Below, piece after piece: positions 31,999 through 43,005 of a stretch of DNA of 64,000 nucleotides. Numbering within the stretch: position 1 is the stretch's first letter; each line of letters begins with the position of its first letter. Below the pieces are notes generated by a model. That model saw only the letters and a list, made by a program, of their open reading frames with translations, was not told the origin of the DNA and made no database searches. The DNA lies in contig MEHQ01004370.1 of the NCBI GenBank assembly GCA_008828725.1, positions 124,001-188,000 on the forward strand, written 5' to 3'. The position numbers were made by a program, and so were the translations under genes. This DNA is from Saccharina japonica. Its lineage: Eukaryota; Sar; Phaeophyceae; Laminariales; Laminariaceae.

Positions 31999-32408
31999 TG
32001 TTGAGGATATTCGATGACATTCCCGTAGTAGGCTGCAAAGATTGGCGCTGGCAGTCGTTAAACTGACCGAGCAGACACGTTGTGTGTCGAGGGTGTAAAT
32101 AATTGATGACTCTTGAAAAGAGCCGCTTGAGGGCCATATTGGCTTATGATGATGAACCGTGTTACGTTCAGATGCGGTTTGACGAGTGAACGGGGGGTGT
32201 GTACAAACACTCTAGTTCCTCAATCTTGATAGATTCTTACAGCAACGTCTATGGACGGCTTGTCGCTGCAACTCGTCGACTACAAGAACTGCTGAAGGGT
32301 CTTCTAAATATCCCGTTACTCAAAATGCGGTGTAACCAGTTGAACCGCAACATACGAAGCATTGACTCTCAACATCTCAACATGCTGTGTACTGCCTATT
32401 TCTTAACA
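31999..32408 (-). repeat. 5' LTR of the copia element
   Basis: 410 bp, bounded by TGTTGAGG at 31999 and TTCTTAACA at 32408 (TG..CA). Followed by the target duplication TACTC. It is duplicated at 40022-40431. Confidence 0.9.
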
Positions 32409-32590
32409 TACTCATTTGTTGCTTGCGTTGTTTAGTAGTTTGACCATTGACCACGCATCTCCCTTTCGAGACGAAGCAGGGGGGAAGGGGGCGGGCGTAC
32501 TAATTTATTTGCTTGCGTTTCTTAGTAATTTGACCATTGACCACGCATCCCTTTCGAGATGGAGCTCCGGAGGGGGGATGTACTCTTTAG
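32409..32590 (+). repeat. G-tract-linked tandem repeat of about 85 bp
   Basis: TACTCATTTGTTGCTTGCGT, then TTGACCATTGACCACGCATC, CTTTCGAGACG and a run of G occurs twice (32409 and about 32497). A reverse-strand copy is at about 55068-55165. The copia element inserted at the TACTC of this unit: the left flank at 23325-23345 ends GGAGGGGGGGCGTACTC. Confidence 0.65.
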
Positions 32591-32720
32591 CCGCATGTAT
32601 GTCGTGCATGGCCGTATAGTCGTGTGGCCATAGACCCTCGCACCCCTACATTGCCGGGGCGGAGCACGTTGTGGATTTTCACCAATCAGGTAGACATATC
32701 GCTTGCACGGGGGCCCGGTG
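32570..32720 (+). repeat. Dispersed repeat R1 (GTCGTGCATGGCCGTA)
   Basis: ATGTCGTGCATGGCCGTATA, CATAGACCCTCGCA, TACATTGCCGGGGCGGAGC, TTTTCACCAATCAGGTAGAC and CGCTTGCAC. Related copies: about 8650 (partial), 40593-40743 (tandem duplicate), 51570-51750 and 55826-56040, all in the same orientation and each preceded by a G-run. Confidence 0.65.
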
Positions 32721-33687
32721 GGGGCTTAGCGCGCGGTCGTGTTCAGCTCCGGGTGGGATCAGACGACGCATATTTTGCGGGTTGTAAGGTGTGGTGAGCT
32801 TAACCGCTTTTGTAAGAGGAATGCACTCCTCCCGTTTGATTTGTTTCTGTTTTTTCGTTGACTTACATATTTTCAAACATCACTTTTTTTTTCCAGTTCA
32901 GCTCGTATTATAGAAGAAGGTGTTGCCTAGGCCCAGGCCTTTAAGGCATGCCTGAAATAATGCCTGAATGACCTTTTCTGAAAACAGCGTGCCTGAACGC
33001 GATTTTCGTGCCTATCTTGCCTATCTTTTCTCAGGCACGGCCAGGCATGTCAAAATGACAAAAAAAGCATAAAAAATAACGCCGTTATATTGGAACTCCC
33101 AAATTTAGGGGAAAGGGGGTTATTTGTTGTGTTTTTTTTGCGGTCACGCGGTCACACAGTGCACCAGTGCACGCACAGACGCACAGCGCACAGCCAAGGC
33201 ATCCCGCACGGCCACAGCTCTGCTAACAGCCAGGGATGGTGTCGTCCCAGAGTATCACGATACCACCTTCTGGGTGGCAGGCACCATGCCCGGTAAAGAA
33301 GGAAGTACGCACACACCACCACCACCACCAGTTTCGTAGATTGCGGTAGAGAGGGGTCAACGGTCAACACCAATCGTAGTGTGCCGTCAAGTGAGGGTCA
33401 TTGGGTGACGTAGAACAACACTCTTGCTTGGCGTCTTCTGATACGCAGGCTCTTCACGGAACGATGTAGACGAGGCAACGGGCTTTCAATGATTTGGATG
33501 GTGCTTTCTTGTGGTTTTTGTGTCCGATGAATCGACCGATCATATCGCTGAAGGGTGAGGGGGCAGAACAGAACCAACAACGCTGGGGCTTGATGATTTG
33601 CTCGCCCGCGCATGCACAAGGTTTGGATTCGAAATTGATGATTTATTTTTATTAACAGTGCGAATCAAAGCTCGTTTTGTTTCATGT

Positions 33688-33779
33688 GCGCCCCCGGTGG
33701 GCTAGCAGGTACCACGAAGCTTGTTAGCGTCAAGGTCACGAGTTCGAGCCCCCCGTGTGCATGCTCGTAGGGACTTTTT
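33688..33779 (+). ncRNA. tRNA-derived SINE head
   Basis: A-box-like TGGGCTAGCAGG (about 33699-33710) and B-box-like GAGTTCGAGCCCC (about 33740-33752) are spaced as in a tRNA, and a T5 terminator lies at 33775-33779. Acceptor and T-stem do not pair, so this is not a functional tRNA. It aligns with 55478-55569 (shared CTAGCAGGTA and CCACGAAGC). Transcription by RNA polymerase III is inferred. Confidence 0.65.
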
Positions 33780-33879
33780 CTCGCAAAAAAACTTGACTAG
33801 CTGAAAGCGCGAGAGCGGGAGTTAGCAAAATTCGATGAAAATCGACGAGCGTTGGGAAGGCTGAACCCTCTGCGCGATA

Positions 33880-34015
33880 AAAATCAAGGCAAGAACCGTA
33901 GTGGGGGAGGAGGGAGAGGAGCCTACTTTGTGACCCCGGATCTGAGTTACGACTAGGGAGGGAGAAAGACGGAAGTGCGAAGATAATGAATGGGATGGAA
34001 AAAAAAAGAAAAAAA
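33880..34015 (+). repeat. Dispersed repeat R2
   Basis: GCGATAAAAATCAAGGC, GAGGAGGGAGAGGAGCCTAC, GATCTGAGTTACGACTAG and GCGAAGATAATGAATGGGAT also occur at 56240-56380 and, by duplication, at 41903-42022. No coding capacity is evident. Confidence 0.6.
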
Positions 34016-34509
34016 ATGTATGAGTTATGGCATTAGAGAGCGTCCCCTGTTCCATTATTAATACGGTACGCAACACTTCGCGGAAGCCAAAAAACACAAG
34101 CTGTACTCGTAGTGTAGCTTTCCCAAGCCGTACACAACGATGAATGATGGCATAACCGTACGATGGTTCACGTTGAGCCAGTACAAAATACCTATTAATA
34201 GTCGAGTCTCGAGGAAATTTGCGTAGCGCCGTACACCATTATTCTTGTGAATATATTGCTACATACAGTAAGTAGGTAACGCGCACACCTGCAGCCTTGT
34301 TTGCTGTTGTATATACATATGTTTTTAAGCTAGTAATCGTATTATTAGCTATTTTTTGCCGTTTCGTTGCTCCGAAACTTCAATCAAGTATCATGGGAAA
34401 AACGCAGGTGTGCAGTTCCAAAGGGAAAATGCTAACTAATTCCAAGTACCAGGTAGCTCGTCTAGTGGTTCGTCTCCGAAAACGAAGGTGCAGTTATAAA
34501 TGTGTTACA

Positions 34510-34870
34510 GTCGCGTGTTGAGCAAGATAGGCATATATGTCTGAAACCCTAAACTACTTGAAATTAGTGTTGGGTTGAGCAAGATAGGCATTTATGCCTG
34601 AAACCCTTAACTACTTGAAATTAGTGTGGATTGAGCAAGATAGGCATTTATGCCTGAAACCCTAAACTACTTGAAATTAATGTGGATTGAGCAAGATAGG
34701 CACTTATGCCTGAAACCCAAAACTACTTGAAATTAGTTTGGGATTGATCAAGATAAAAGTAAGATAGACATTTATGCCTGAAACCCAAAACTACTTGAAA
34801 TTAGTATGGGATTGAGCAAGATAGGCATTTATGCCTGAAACCCAAAACTAATTGAAATTAGTGTGGGGTG
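34510..34870 (+). repeat. Minisatellite with palindromic AGGCATTTATGCCT core
   Basis: Six units of about 55-62 bp: TTGAGCAAGATAGGCATTTA then TGCCTGAAACCCAAAACTAC then TTGAAATTAGTGTGG. The AGGCAT/ATGCCT motif recurs in both terminal regions of the surrounding hAT-like element, so it may be an amplified subterminal transposase-binding motif (inference). Confidence 0.8.
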
Positions 34871-35015
34871 TGCCTTGACGGTTTCAGGCACGTTTAAGGC
34901 ATTATTTCAGGCATAGATAGGCACGTTTAAGGCATTTCAGGCATTTGCCTATTTACGTGCTTATTTCATTTTTTTTCGCCTGCGGCGGGCCTATCTCCAT
35001 ATGCCTATTTGCGCC

Positions 35016-36646
35016 TGCGGCGTGCCTTGAGAAGCCTGCGGGACCCCTAGTGGTGCGCTGCGCGGGCGGTATCGTTTTTGGCTCGGACAAGCGCGGTCCG
35101 GTGCACAGCGGATCGGCCCCTACGTTTGTGCCGCGCCACCGGCATAATATAGTGTGACATACTTCGTACAAGCGCTATATATATAGCGTACGTACGTGCC
35201 TTGATTTTTTGCCGCATAGGGCTTCAGCATTTCCCACTCACTGCTCGTCGATCTTCGTCGAATTGAATCCTGTGCCTGGCGGACACAAGGAAACTTCTTG
35301 GAGATTGATCGTCAGCATGTAGTAGCGTACACGTCGCGCGTCTACGGTAGAGGTGCACCTGCATACAGGCCATGTTTCTGCCTTCTGAGGGTGGTCACTT
35401 ATCGAGGAGCTCTATATACCTCACCCAAAAAAATGATTATTTTGAACGAAAATAAAAGTAAGTGCTACCCGACGAATAATACCATGGCTCAAGTATACGA
35501 TGAACAATCTTGCAACATCAGAAGGAAAGTCAGACGATTTTGGGTCAAGGGGCCCGATCAGTCCGAAAACGTTTCAGCCAAAAAAAGGTATACCTTTATA
35601 CCTCTACCTCTATCGTACGCGTCTATTAATAATGATAAACTGATGAGTGTTGTGTTCCGACCACTTGCAACCTTAGGGCCCGAATTAACGAGTATAAAAT
35701 AAATTCAATTTGGAAAAAAGAAAATTCAAATTCGCTTTTCATTGGTCAACACACGCACCAGCACCAAATATTATGCCCCAAGATCCTAATCTTTGGTGCT
35801 GGTGCGTGTGTGGACCAATGAAAAGCGGATTTGAATATATTTTTTTCCAAATTGATTTTTTTTTTCTTCTTCTTGGTTAAAACGAGGGCCCCTACGGGGA
35901 CAACATATATATCAGAACAAAACATGCTTATGAAATAGTATAAATACTGGACACCCATACTGTCGAGTGCATAGTTTTTGTCCTATGTGAGCATGGGTCC
36001 TGTTACGTTCATGGATCCCCCGGTAATAATACTCCCCTCTGCACAGCAACGGCACGTGTATGTTTTAACTCTACCCAAGTAATCTATGTATTCCAAGGTA
36101 GTTGGTCCCCTAAGTCCCGTTTTAACGAAACGAAGGAAAAAAAATCAATTTGCGGAAAAAAAATATTTGCAAATTCGCTTTTCATTGTCAACACACGCAC
36201 CAGCACCCAAGAATAGGTATTCCCAAATGATCTGGTGCGTCACACACGCAACCACGCTCACACCAGGACACATGATGCCGCCTGGCCTGGACCAATCGAA
36301 AAAGACGACATTTGAATTTGTATGTTTTGTCCAAAATTGGAACTTATCTTGCGTATATTCGTTTAGTTCGGCCTAAACGAATGCGGCCCGTAAAAATGTT
36401 TTTCGACACCTCACGTCGAATTGTTCAACTTCGACCCTCCCGACAGGGGGGGGGGGTACCTGACACCGTCCCCTCCCTCTACGCCTTATCAATAACTGTA
36501 CAAAACTGAAAACAGGGGACGGTAGAGAGCCCCCCCCCCCGCTTGATACAAGGCCTTCCATAGTACTATTACAATACTACTGGGCGGCACTGCGACCTAT
36601 ATACCTATATAGGCCGCAGCTGCGTAGTGTGACAGCGACTGTAGCA
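35016..36646. other. Low-accuracy stretch and first copy of an internal duplication
   Basis: Relative to 43006-43613 and to 36648-37493 this sequence has frequent one- to three-base insertions (for example GGCGGTATCG against CGCTATC, CGAGGGCCCC against CGGGCCC). Positions 35701-36646 repeat as 36648-37493 with an N at 36647. MITE borders inside it (from 35676 to about 35892, and about 36113-36376) are recognisable but blurred. No gene is supported here. Confidence 0.75.
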
Positions 36647-36647
36647 N

Positions 36648-36831
36648 AAATTCAATTTGGAAAAAATAAAATTCAAATTCGCTTTTCATTGGTCAACACA
36701 CGCACCAGCATCAAATTTTATGCCCCAAGATCCTAATCTTTGGTGCTGGTGCGTGTGTTGACCAATGAAAAGCGGATTTGAATATTTTTTTTTCCAAATT
36801 GATATTTTTTCTTCTTCGTTAAAACGGGCCC
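36648..36831. mobile_element. Palindromic PIF/Harbinger-like MITE, left part missing
   Basis: Begins just after the N at 36647 inside the element. Arms with CATTGGTCAACACACGCACC and its complement form a long hairpin. The right end AACGGGCCC is followed by TTA. The complete version is at 43583-43791. Confidence 0.7.
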
Positions 36832-37028
36832 TTACGGGGGGACATATATAGTAATCAGAACCAAACATGCTTATAATAGTATAAATACTGGGACATACTT
36901 AGTATAGGTTTTTGTCCATGTGATGGGTCCTGGTTACGTATGGATCCCCGTAATAATACTCCTCTGCACAGGAACGCACGTATGTTTTACTCTACAGTAA
37001 TTATTATTCCAAGTAGTTTGTCCCCTAA

Positions 37029-37224
37029 GGGCCCGTTTTAACGAAGAAGAAAAAAAATCAATTTGGAAAAAAAAATATTCAAATTCGCTTTTCATTGGTC
37101 AACACACGCACCAGCACCAAATATTATTCCCAAAGATGCTGGTGCGTGTGTTGACCAATGAAAAGCGAATTTGAATTTTATTTTTTCCAAATTGAACTTA
37201 TTTTATATTCGTTAGTTCGGGCCC
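37029..37224. mobile_element. Palindromic PIF/Harbinger-like MITE, second orientation
   Basis: GGGCCCGTTTTAACG at the left and inverted GGGCCCGAACTAACG at the right, flanked by TAA on both sides (37026-37028 and 37225-37227), with the same hairpin core as the partner MITE. A 3-bp TAA/TTA duplication and GGGCC-type ends are typical of Tourist-like elements. Confidence 0.8.
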
Positions 37225-37227
37225 TAA

Positions 37228-38676
37228 ACGAAGGGGCCAGTAAAATATGTTTTCGACACCTCACGTCGAATTGTTCAACTTCGACCCTCCCGACAGGGGG
37301 GGGGGTACCTGACACCGTCCCCTCCCTCTACGCCTTATCAATAAATATATAAAACTGAAAACAGGGGACTGTAGAGAGCCGCCCCCCCCCCTCCCCCTGC
37401 TTGATACAAGGCCTTCCATAGTACTACAATACTCCTGGGCGGCACTGCGACCTATATACGCCGCAGCTGCGTAGTGTGACAGCGACTGTAGCAGTAGTGA
37501 GCGGCACAAAGGAGCTATGAGCTCGCTCTAAGGTGGACCAGAAGGTCCTGGAGAGCCGTGGGATCGGCAGGCTTGGCTGGATAAGTACTGGGGGATATCG
37601 CGTGGGTTTGTCACTGCTGTGGGAACGACTTTGGCGACGGCAAGGCTCTCAATGGTGGACTTGCCAGACAGCATGAGCTCTCGGAAGAGCATCAAACCTG
37701 AGTGCCACCCTTCCGAGCAACAGCATTAGCACCATACTCTACAGCAGTACTGCAGCAGCAGCAGCGTTTGTAACCCTTACGTTTCAGCGTACGGACCGGC
37801 ACGGACTGTTGTTTGTTGTACATAGCCGTGGTACCCTCAGTATATCAGTCAGTCCATTAGTATCAATAGTGGTCAAAGCCTTGACACCCTACGTACGAGT
37901 ATACGACATCCTATATACGAGCATCTTACCTGTCATTTGGCATCATCATACTCGTACGTACGTACGTACGTACGTACGTACCTGTGGTACCTGATGTATC
38001 TGTGTTACCTTGCCTTACCACCGAGCTGCAGCAGCGTCCTTGCTCGTACGGGTAAATATTGGCACTACATCAGCATAACGCTTCCCGCAGCTACAGCAGC
38101 CGAACACTGCAAGCGGTTGCTGTGTGTGTTTCTGTCGCCGTTGGATGGGGACTTGGATGCCGTACTCAGACGAGGCACCGATTAATACTGCCAATGTTAC
38201 GGTGGTATTGTAGTCGATGTGACGGTTTGCACCTCTCCGGTATTGTCACACAAATCACGTACGTACACCGATACACACATAAAACAAACGTGCAAAAAAA
38301 TATTTTTTCGAGCCCTCCGAGGGGGGGGGGGGGGGGGTTAGGTGTATGGTATCCGAATCCCTGGGTCCCCCTGCCCTAAACGGGAATGCGCGCCCCTCAA
38401 TGGGTCATAATCGTTAAGTACGCGTTATTTTTACCCCATCCGCCGGAGGGTTTTAATAAATAAATGAAGCACACAAAGACACAGGTCGGCGTTAGATTAG
38501 TGCGAAAAGCGGGAGGGGGCGCGCATTGTGCAGGGTGGGCAAGGGGCAGGCGGCGGGCGCAGTTGGTGGATTCCGCCCGCCCGGACAACTTGCTCGGATT
38601 CCCGTATGTGTTCGTACGATATACATATATATATACATACATACTACGTAGGTACGTCAGCCAGATGTAACATCTA
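37228..38676. other. Noncoding interval
   Basis: No gene seen. It contains G/C-runs at 37297-37306, 37383-37390 and 38321-38338, an inverted phrase around CTGAAAACAGGGGAC, and (TACG)n at 37955-37982, which is longer here than in the duplicate (44928-44946). The segment 38380-38600 is GC-rich with CCCCATCCGCCGGAGGGTTT, a phrase also near 180-196. Confidence 0.4.
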
Positions 38677-38756
38677 CCACTCACTCTAAGCGTATACGTA
38701 AGGACCGTTTAGACATTAATAATATTGATGCCATTCTGTCCTTATATTTAAGCCCA
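38677..38756. mobile_element. Stowaway/Tc1-like MITE
   Basis: Left end CCACTCACTCTAAGCGTATA continuing CGTAAGGACCG, preceded by TA; the right end inverted contains AAATATAAGGACAGAATGGC and is followed by TA. A duplicate copy is at 45646-45725. Confidence 0.6.
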
Positions 38757-38899
38757 TATACATACGTGGTGGTTTATATTTATACCTGGTATACAGGTAC
38801 GTACAGGTATACTATACCTGGTAGGCTGCTGTGGTAGTTACAAAAAACAACGTTTTTTGTTTGTGTCGGGGTTGGTCACAGGGAGAGGCAAACAAAGTG

Positions 38900-38900
38900 N
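38900..38900. other. Single N at the tandem junction
   Basis: Separates unit A from unit B. Other ambiguous bases are at 16651, 36647 (also a duplication junction), 39284 and 41195. Confidence 0.98.
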
Positions 38901-39417
38901 CGAAAAGGTTGTCGACATACATAGTGTGTACCATATGCCTGATGTCGTCCAGTCCAAAGTCCCACCTCTCGTAGCTGGCGGTTCGTACCCTCTCGTGTTC
39001 GGTAGGAAGAGCTTGCAGAATTATGTCCTCGTACCTCTCGTCGTGTACCGTCTGTCCCATTTCCTCAAGGAGATCACCGCATTGGTCCGGGACGAAGAAG
39101 AAGTCGTCGGGATCCTGACTAGAGTCCATCTTGGTGTTGACCAGCTTCTCATTTCACGCCCTTCTGGCCTCCTTGGTGTGGCCGTTGTACTTTTCAGTCA
39201 GAGCCTTCCACGCCCTCTGTCGGTGCCCCGCTCTGTCTTCTAGCCGCTTTCCCTCGAAATTCTTGATGGTGTTGTTGGCGGAGNCAGATGTGGTGAGAAG
39301 TAGAACACTCCAGAGATCTTGGTCCGCTTGTTTCCATTTCTGGTCAGCGACGGCATTAAGCGTCGCGGTGTCGGTGCCGCCCAGAGTAGATGATGGCTGG
39401 GCTCTGCCTTGAAACAC
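38901..39417 (-). pseudogene. Copia Gag fragment (duplicate)
   Basis: Identical to the part of Gag at 30878-31394 except for an N at 39284: contains MDSSQDPDDFFFVPDQCGDL and LNAVADQKWKQADQDLW, with the same TGA between them. It is cut at the duplication junction, downstream of the Gag core, and has no zinc knuckle or pol. Confidence 0.85.
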
Positions 39418-40021
39418 TTCAAAATTCGGGTTTGCTGTAGAGCGATAGGCAGACGCGAAGCTTGCTCTTGTATTCGTGAAATGTATCCTTGTCCCTGCCG
39501 GCGAAGATCGGGCAGTTCTTGATCACTTCCTGGGTGTTGTTGGATGCCACGGTCTCCATGAAGACCACTCGACGCTAAAGGCGGACCTGTTCCTCCGGCG
39601 AAATAATGTGGAGTATACCGTAAAGAAGTAGATAAAAGACGAACCCCCGAGTCTCGGTCGCGGTGCTGAAAAAACAAACAATCACACAAACAAAAAAACG
39701 AACAAACAAGCCCGCCCGAGTCTGCGTTGGAATATATAGCAGAAAAATGTAGTAGATAAAAGTCGAGCCCGAGTCTCGGAGTGCTGGAAGACACCTGCCC
39801 GAGTCTGTGTTGGGCCACTGAATCGCGGAGCCACTGAATCGCGGAACCGAGTTGTGTCGGGTCGCTGAAAAAAATAAAGCTTTACAGTAGCTGAGAAGCT
39901 TCGTGTAAAATCAAAAGAAAGCTGAGAAGCTTTGTGTCAAAACCCCCCAGCTGCTGCTGCAGCTCCGGGTCCACGATGGTTCCCGATGCGAGCGCCGCGC
40001 TGAAACGATGGCTCAATAACC

Positions 40022-40431
40022 TGTTGAGGATATTCGATGACATTCCCGTAGTAGGCTGCAAAGATTGGCGCTGGCAGTCGTTAAACTGACCGAGCAGACA
40101 CGTTGTGTGTCGAGGGTGTAAATAATTGATGACTCTTGAAAAGAGCCGCTTGAGGGCCATATTGGCTTATGATGATGAACCGTGTTACGTTCAGATGCGG
40201 TTTGACGAGTGAACGGGGGGTGTGTACAAACACTCTAGTTCCTCAATCTTGATAGATTCTTACAGCAACGTCTATGGACGGCTTGTCGCTGCAACTCGTC
40301 GACTACAAGAACTGCTGAAGGGTCTTCTAAATATCCCGTTACTCAAAATGCGGTGTAACCAGTTGAACCGCAACATACGAAGCATTGACTCTCAACATCT
40401 CAACATGCTGTGTACTGCCTATTTCTTAACA
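40022..40431 (-). repeat. Copia 5' LTR (duplicate)
   Basis: Same 410 bp as 31999-32408, followed by TACTC. It reads as a solo LTR plus gag stub only because the duplication begins inside the element. Confidence 0.88.
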
Positions 40432-40950
40432 TACTCATTTGTTGCTTGCGTTGTTTAGTAGTTTGACCATTGACCACGCATCTCCCTTTCGAGACGAAGC
40501 AGGGGGGAAGGGGGCGGGCGTACTAATTTATTTGCTTGCGTTTCTTAGTAATTTGACCATTGACCACGCATCCCTTTCGAGATGGAGCTCCGGAGGGGGG
40601 ATGTACTCTTTAGCCGCATGTATGTCGTGCATGGCCGTATAGTCGTGTGGCCATAGACCCTCGCACCCCTACATTGCCGGGGCGGAGCACGTTGTGGATT
40701 TTCACCAATCAGGTAGACATATCGCTTGCACGGGGGCCCGGTGGGGGCTTAGCGCGCGGTCGTGTTCAGCTCCGGGTGGGATCAGACGACGCATATTTTG
40801 CGGGTTGTAAGGTGTGGTGAGCTTAACCGCTTTTGTAAGAGGAATGCACTCCTCCCGTTTGATTTGTTTCTGTTTTTTCGTTGACTTACATATTTTCAAA
40901 CATCACTTTTTTTTTCCAGTTCAGCTCGTATTATAGAAGAAGGTGTTGCC

Positions 40951-43005
40951 TAGGCCCAGGCCTTTAAGGCATGCCTGAAATAATGCCTGAATGACCTTTT
41001 CTGAAAACAGCGTGCCTGAACGCGATTTTCGTGCCTATCTTGCCTATCTTTTCTCAGGCACGGCCAGGCATGTCAAAATGACAAAAAAATCATAAAAAAT
41101 AACGCCGTTATATTGGAACTCCCAAATTTAGGGGAAAGGGGGTTATTTGTTGTGTTTTTTTTGCGGTCACGCGGTCACACAGTGCACCAGTGCANGCACA
41201 GACGCACAGCGCACAGCCAAGGCATCCCGCACGGCCACAGCTCTGCTAACAGCCAGGGGTGGTGTCGTCCCAGAGTATCACGATACCACCTTCTGTGTGG
41301 CAGGCACCATGCCCGGTGAAGAAGGAAGTACGCACACACCACCACCACCACCAGTTTCGTAGATTGCGGTAGAGAGGGGTCAACGGTCAACACCAATCGT
41401 AGTGTGCCGTCAAGTGAGGGTCATTGGGTGACGTAGAACAACACTCTTGCTTGGCGTCTTCTGATACGCAGGCTCTTCACGGAACGATGTAGACTAGGCA
41501 ACGGGCTTTCAATGATTTGGATGGTGCTTTCTTGTGGTTTTTGTGTCCGATGAATCGACCGATCATATCGCTGAAGGGTGAGGGGGCAGAACAGAACCAA
41601 CAACGCTGGGGCTTGATGATTTGCTCGCCCGCGCATGCACAAGGTTTGGATTCGAAATTGATGATTTATTTTTATTAACAGTGCGAATCAAAGCTCGTTT
41701 TGTTTCATGTGCGCCCCCGGTGGGCTAGCAGGTACCACGAAGCTTGTTAGCGTCAAGGTCACGAGTTCGAGCCCCCCGTGTGCATGCTCGTAGGGACTTT
41801 TTCTCGCAAAAAAACTTGACTAGCTGAAAGCGCGAGAGCGGGAGTTAGCAAAATTCGATGAAAATCGACGAGCGTTGGGAAGGCTGAACCCTCTGCGCGA
41901 TAAAAATCAAGGCAAGAACCGTAGTGGGGGAGGAGGGAGAGGAGCCTACTTTGTGACCCCGGATCTGAGTTACGACTAGGGAGGGAGAAAGACGGAAGTG
42001 CGAAGATAATGAATGGGATGGGAAAAAAAAAAAAAAATGTATGAGTTATGGCTTTAGAGAGCGTCCCCTGTTCCATTATTAATACGGTACGCAACACTTC
42101 GCGGAAGCCAAAAAACACAAGCTGTACTCGTAGTGTAGCTTTCCCAAGCCGTACGCAACGATGAATGATGGCATAACCGTACGATGGTTCACGTTGAGCC
42201 AGTACAAAATACCTATTAATAGTCGAGTCTCGAGGAAATTTGCGTAGCGCCGTACACCATTATTATTGTGAGTATATTGCTACAGTAGGTAACGCGCACA
42301 CCTGCAGCCTTGTTTGCTGTTGTATATACATATGCAGTATGTTTTTAAGATATTAATCGTATTCTTAGCTATTTTTTGCCATTTCGTTGCTCCGAAACTT
42401 CAATCATCATAGGAAAAACGCAGGTGCGCAGTTCCAAAGGGAAAATGCTAACTAATTCCAAGTACCAGGTAGTTCGTCTAGTGGTTCGTCTCCGAAAACG
42501 AAGGTGCAGTTCAAAATGTGTTACAATCGCGTGTTGAGCAAGATAGGCATTTATGTCTGAAGCCCTAAACTACTTGAAATTAGTGTTGGGTTGAGCAAGA
42601 TGGGCATTTATGCCTGAAACCCTTAACTACTTGAAATTAGTGTGGATTGAGCAAGATAGGCATGTATGCCTAAAACCCTAAACTACTTGAAATTAGTGTG
42701 GGATTGAGCAAGATAGCAAGTAAGACAGGCATTTATGCCTGAAACCCAAAACTACTTGAAATTGGTACGGGATTGAGCAAGATAGGCATTTATGCCTGAA
42801 ACCCTAAAACTACTTGAAATTAGTGTGGGATGTGCCTTGACGGTTTCAGGCACGTTTAAGGCAATATTATAGGCATAGATAGGCACGTTTAAGGCATTTC
42901 AGGCATTTGCCTATCTACGTGCCTATTTCAATTTTTTTCGCCTGCGGCGGGCCTATCTCCATACGCCTATTTGCGCCTGCGGCGTGCCTTAAAGGCCTGG
43001 GCCTA
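40951..43005. mobile_element. Nonautonomous hAT-like element, clean copy
   Basis: Ends TAGGCCCAGGCCTTTAAGGC and (inverted) TAGGCCCAGGCCTTTAAGGC are identical, and the octamer GTGTTGCC flanks both sides (40943-40950, 43006-43013). 2055 bp. The interior is the same as in unit A, with five rather than six minisatellite units (about 42533-42830). The T/C-rich GCCTGCGGCG direct repeats near the right end are subterminal. No transposase domain. Confidence 0.88.
41711..41802 (+). ncRNA. tRNA-derived SINE head (duplicate)
   Basis: Copy of 33688-33779 in unit B, with the same A- and B-box-like blocks and T5. Confidence 0.6.

Larger units (their letters stand above)
23346..32408 (-). mobile_element. 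Complete Ty1/copia retrotransposon, decayed, with nested LINE
   Basis: Two LTRs (410 bp right copy; the left copy split by a LINE) flank gag, protease, integrase, RT and RNase H in that order on the minus strand; integrase before RT defines Ty1/copia. LTR ends are TGTTAAG/TGTTAGG..CTCAACA in element orientation. The 5-bp target duplication TACTC is exact at 23341-23345 and 32409-32413. The primer site lies inside the right LTR and a purine tract lies beside the left one. Most of pol stays near one frame but carries several stops. The two LTRs differ at roughly one base in ten, so the insertion is old. The element sits in the G-tract-linked repeat described at 32409-32590. Confidence 0.92.
32928..35015. 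mobile_element. Nonautonomous hAT-like element, unit A copy
   Basis: The left end TAGGCCCAGGCCTTTAAGGC is preceded by GTGTTGCC (32920-32927). The right end is blurred here (about 34995-35015, CCTTGAGAAGCCTGCGGGAC) in a stretch full of small indels, whereas the duplicate at 40951-43005 shows it clearly. The interior includes a SINE head, a dispersed repeat and the minisatellite at 34510-34870. No transposase. Confidence 0.7.
30878..38899. repeat. Tandem duplication unit A (about 8.0 kb)
   Basis: The segment starting CGAAAAGGTTGTCGACATAC at 30878 and ending GCAAACAAAGTG at 38899 is repeated at 38901-45866, offset 8023 at the start. The first 4 kb are nearly identical; about 35000-36646 differs by many small indels. 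The single N at 38900 lies exactly at the junction. Confidence 0.95.

Noticed and set aside
34510..34870. CRISPR-like array
   Set aside because: Units are 55-62-bp tandem repeats without unique spacers, inside a eukaryotic transposon.
40022..40431. Independent solo LTR insertion
   Set aside because: It is part of the 7-8-kb tandem duplication, with identical flanks.
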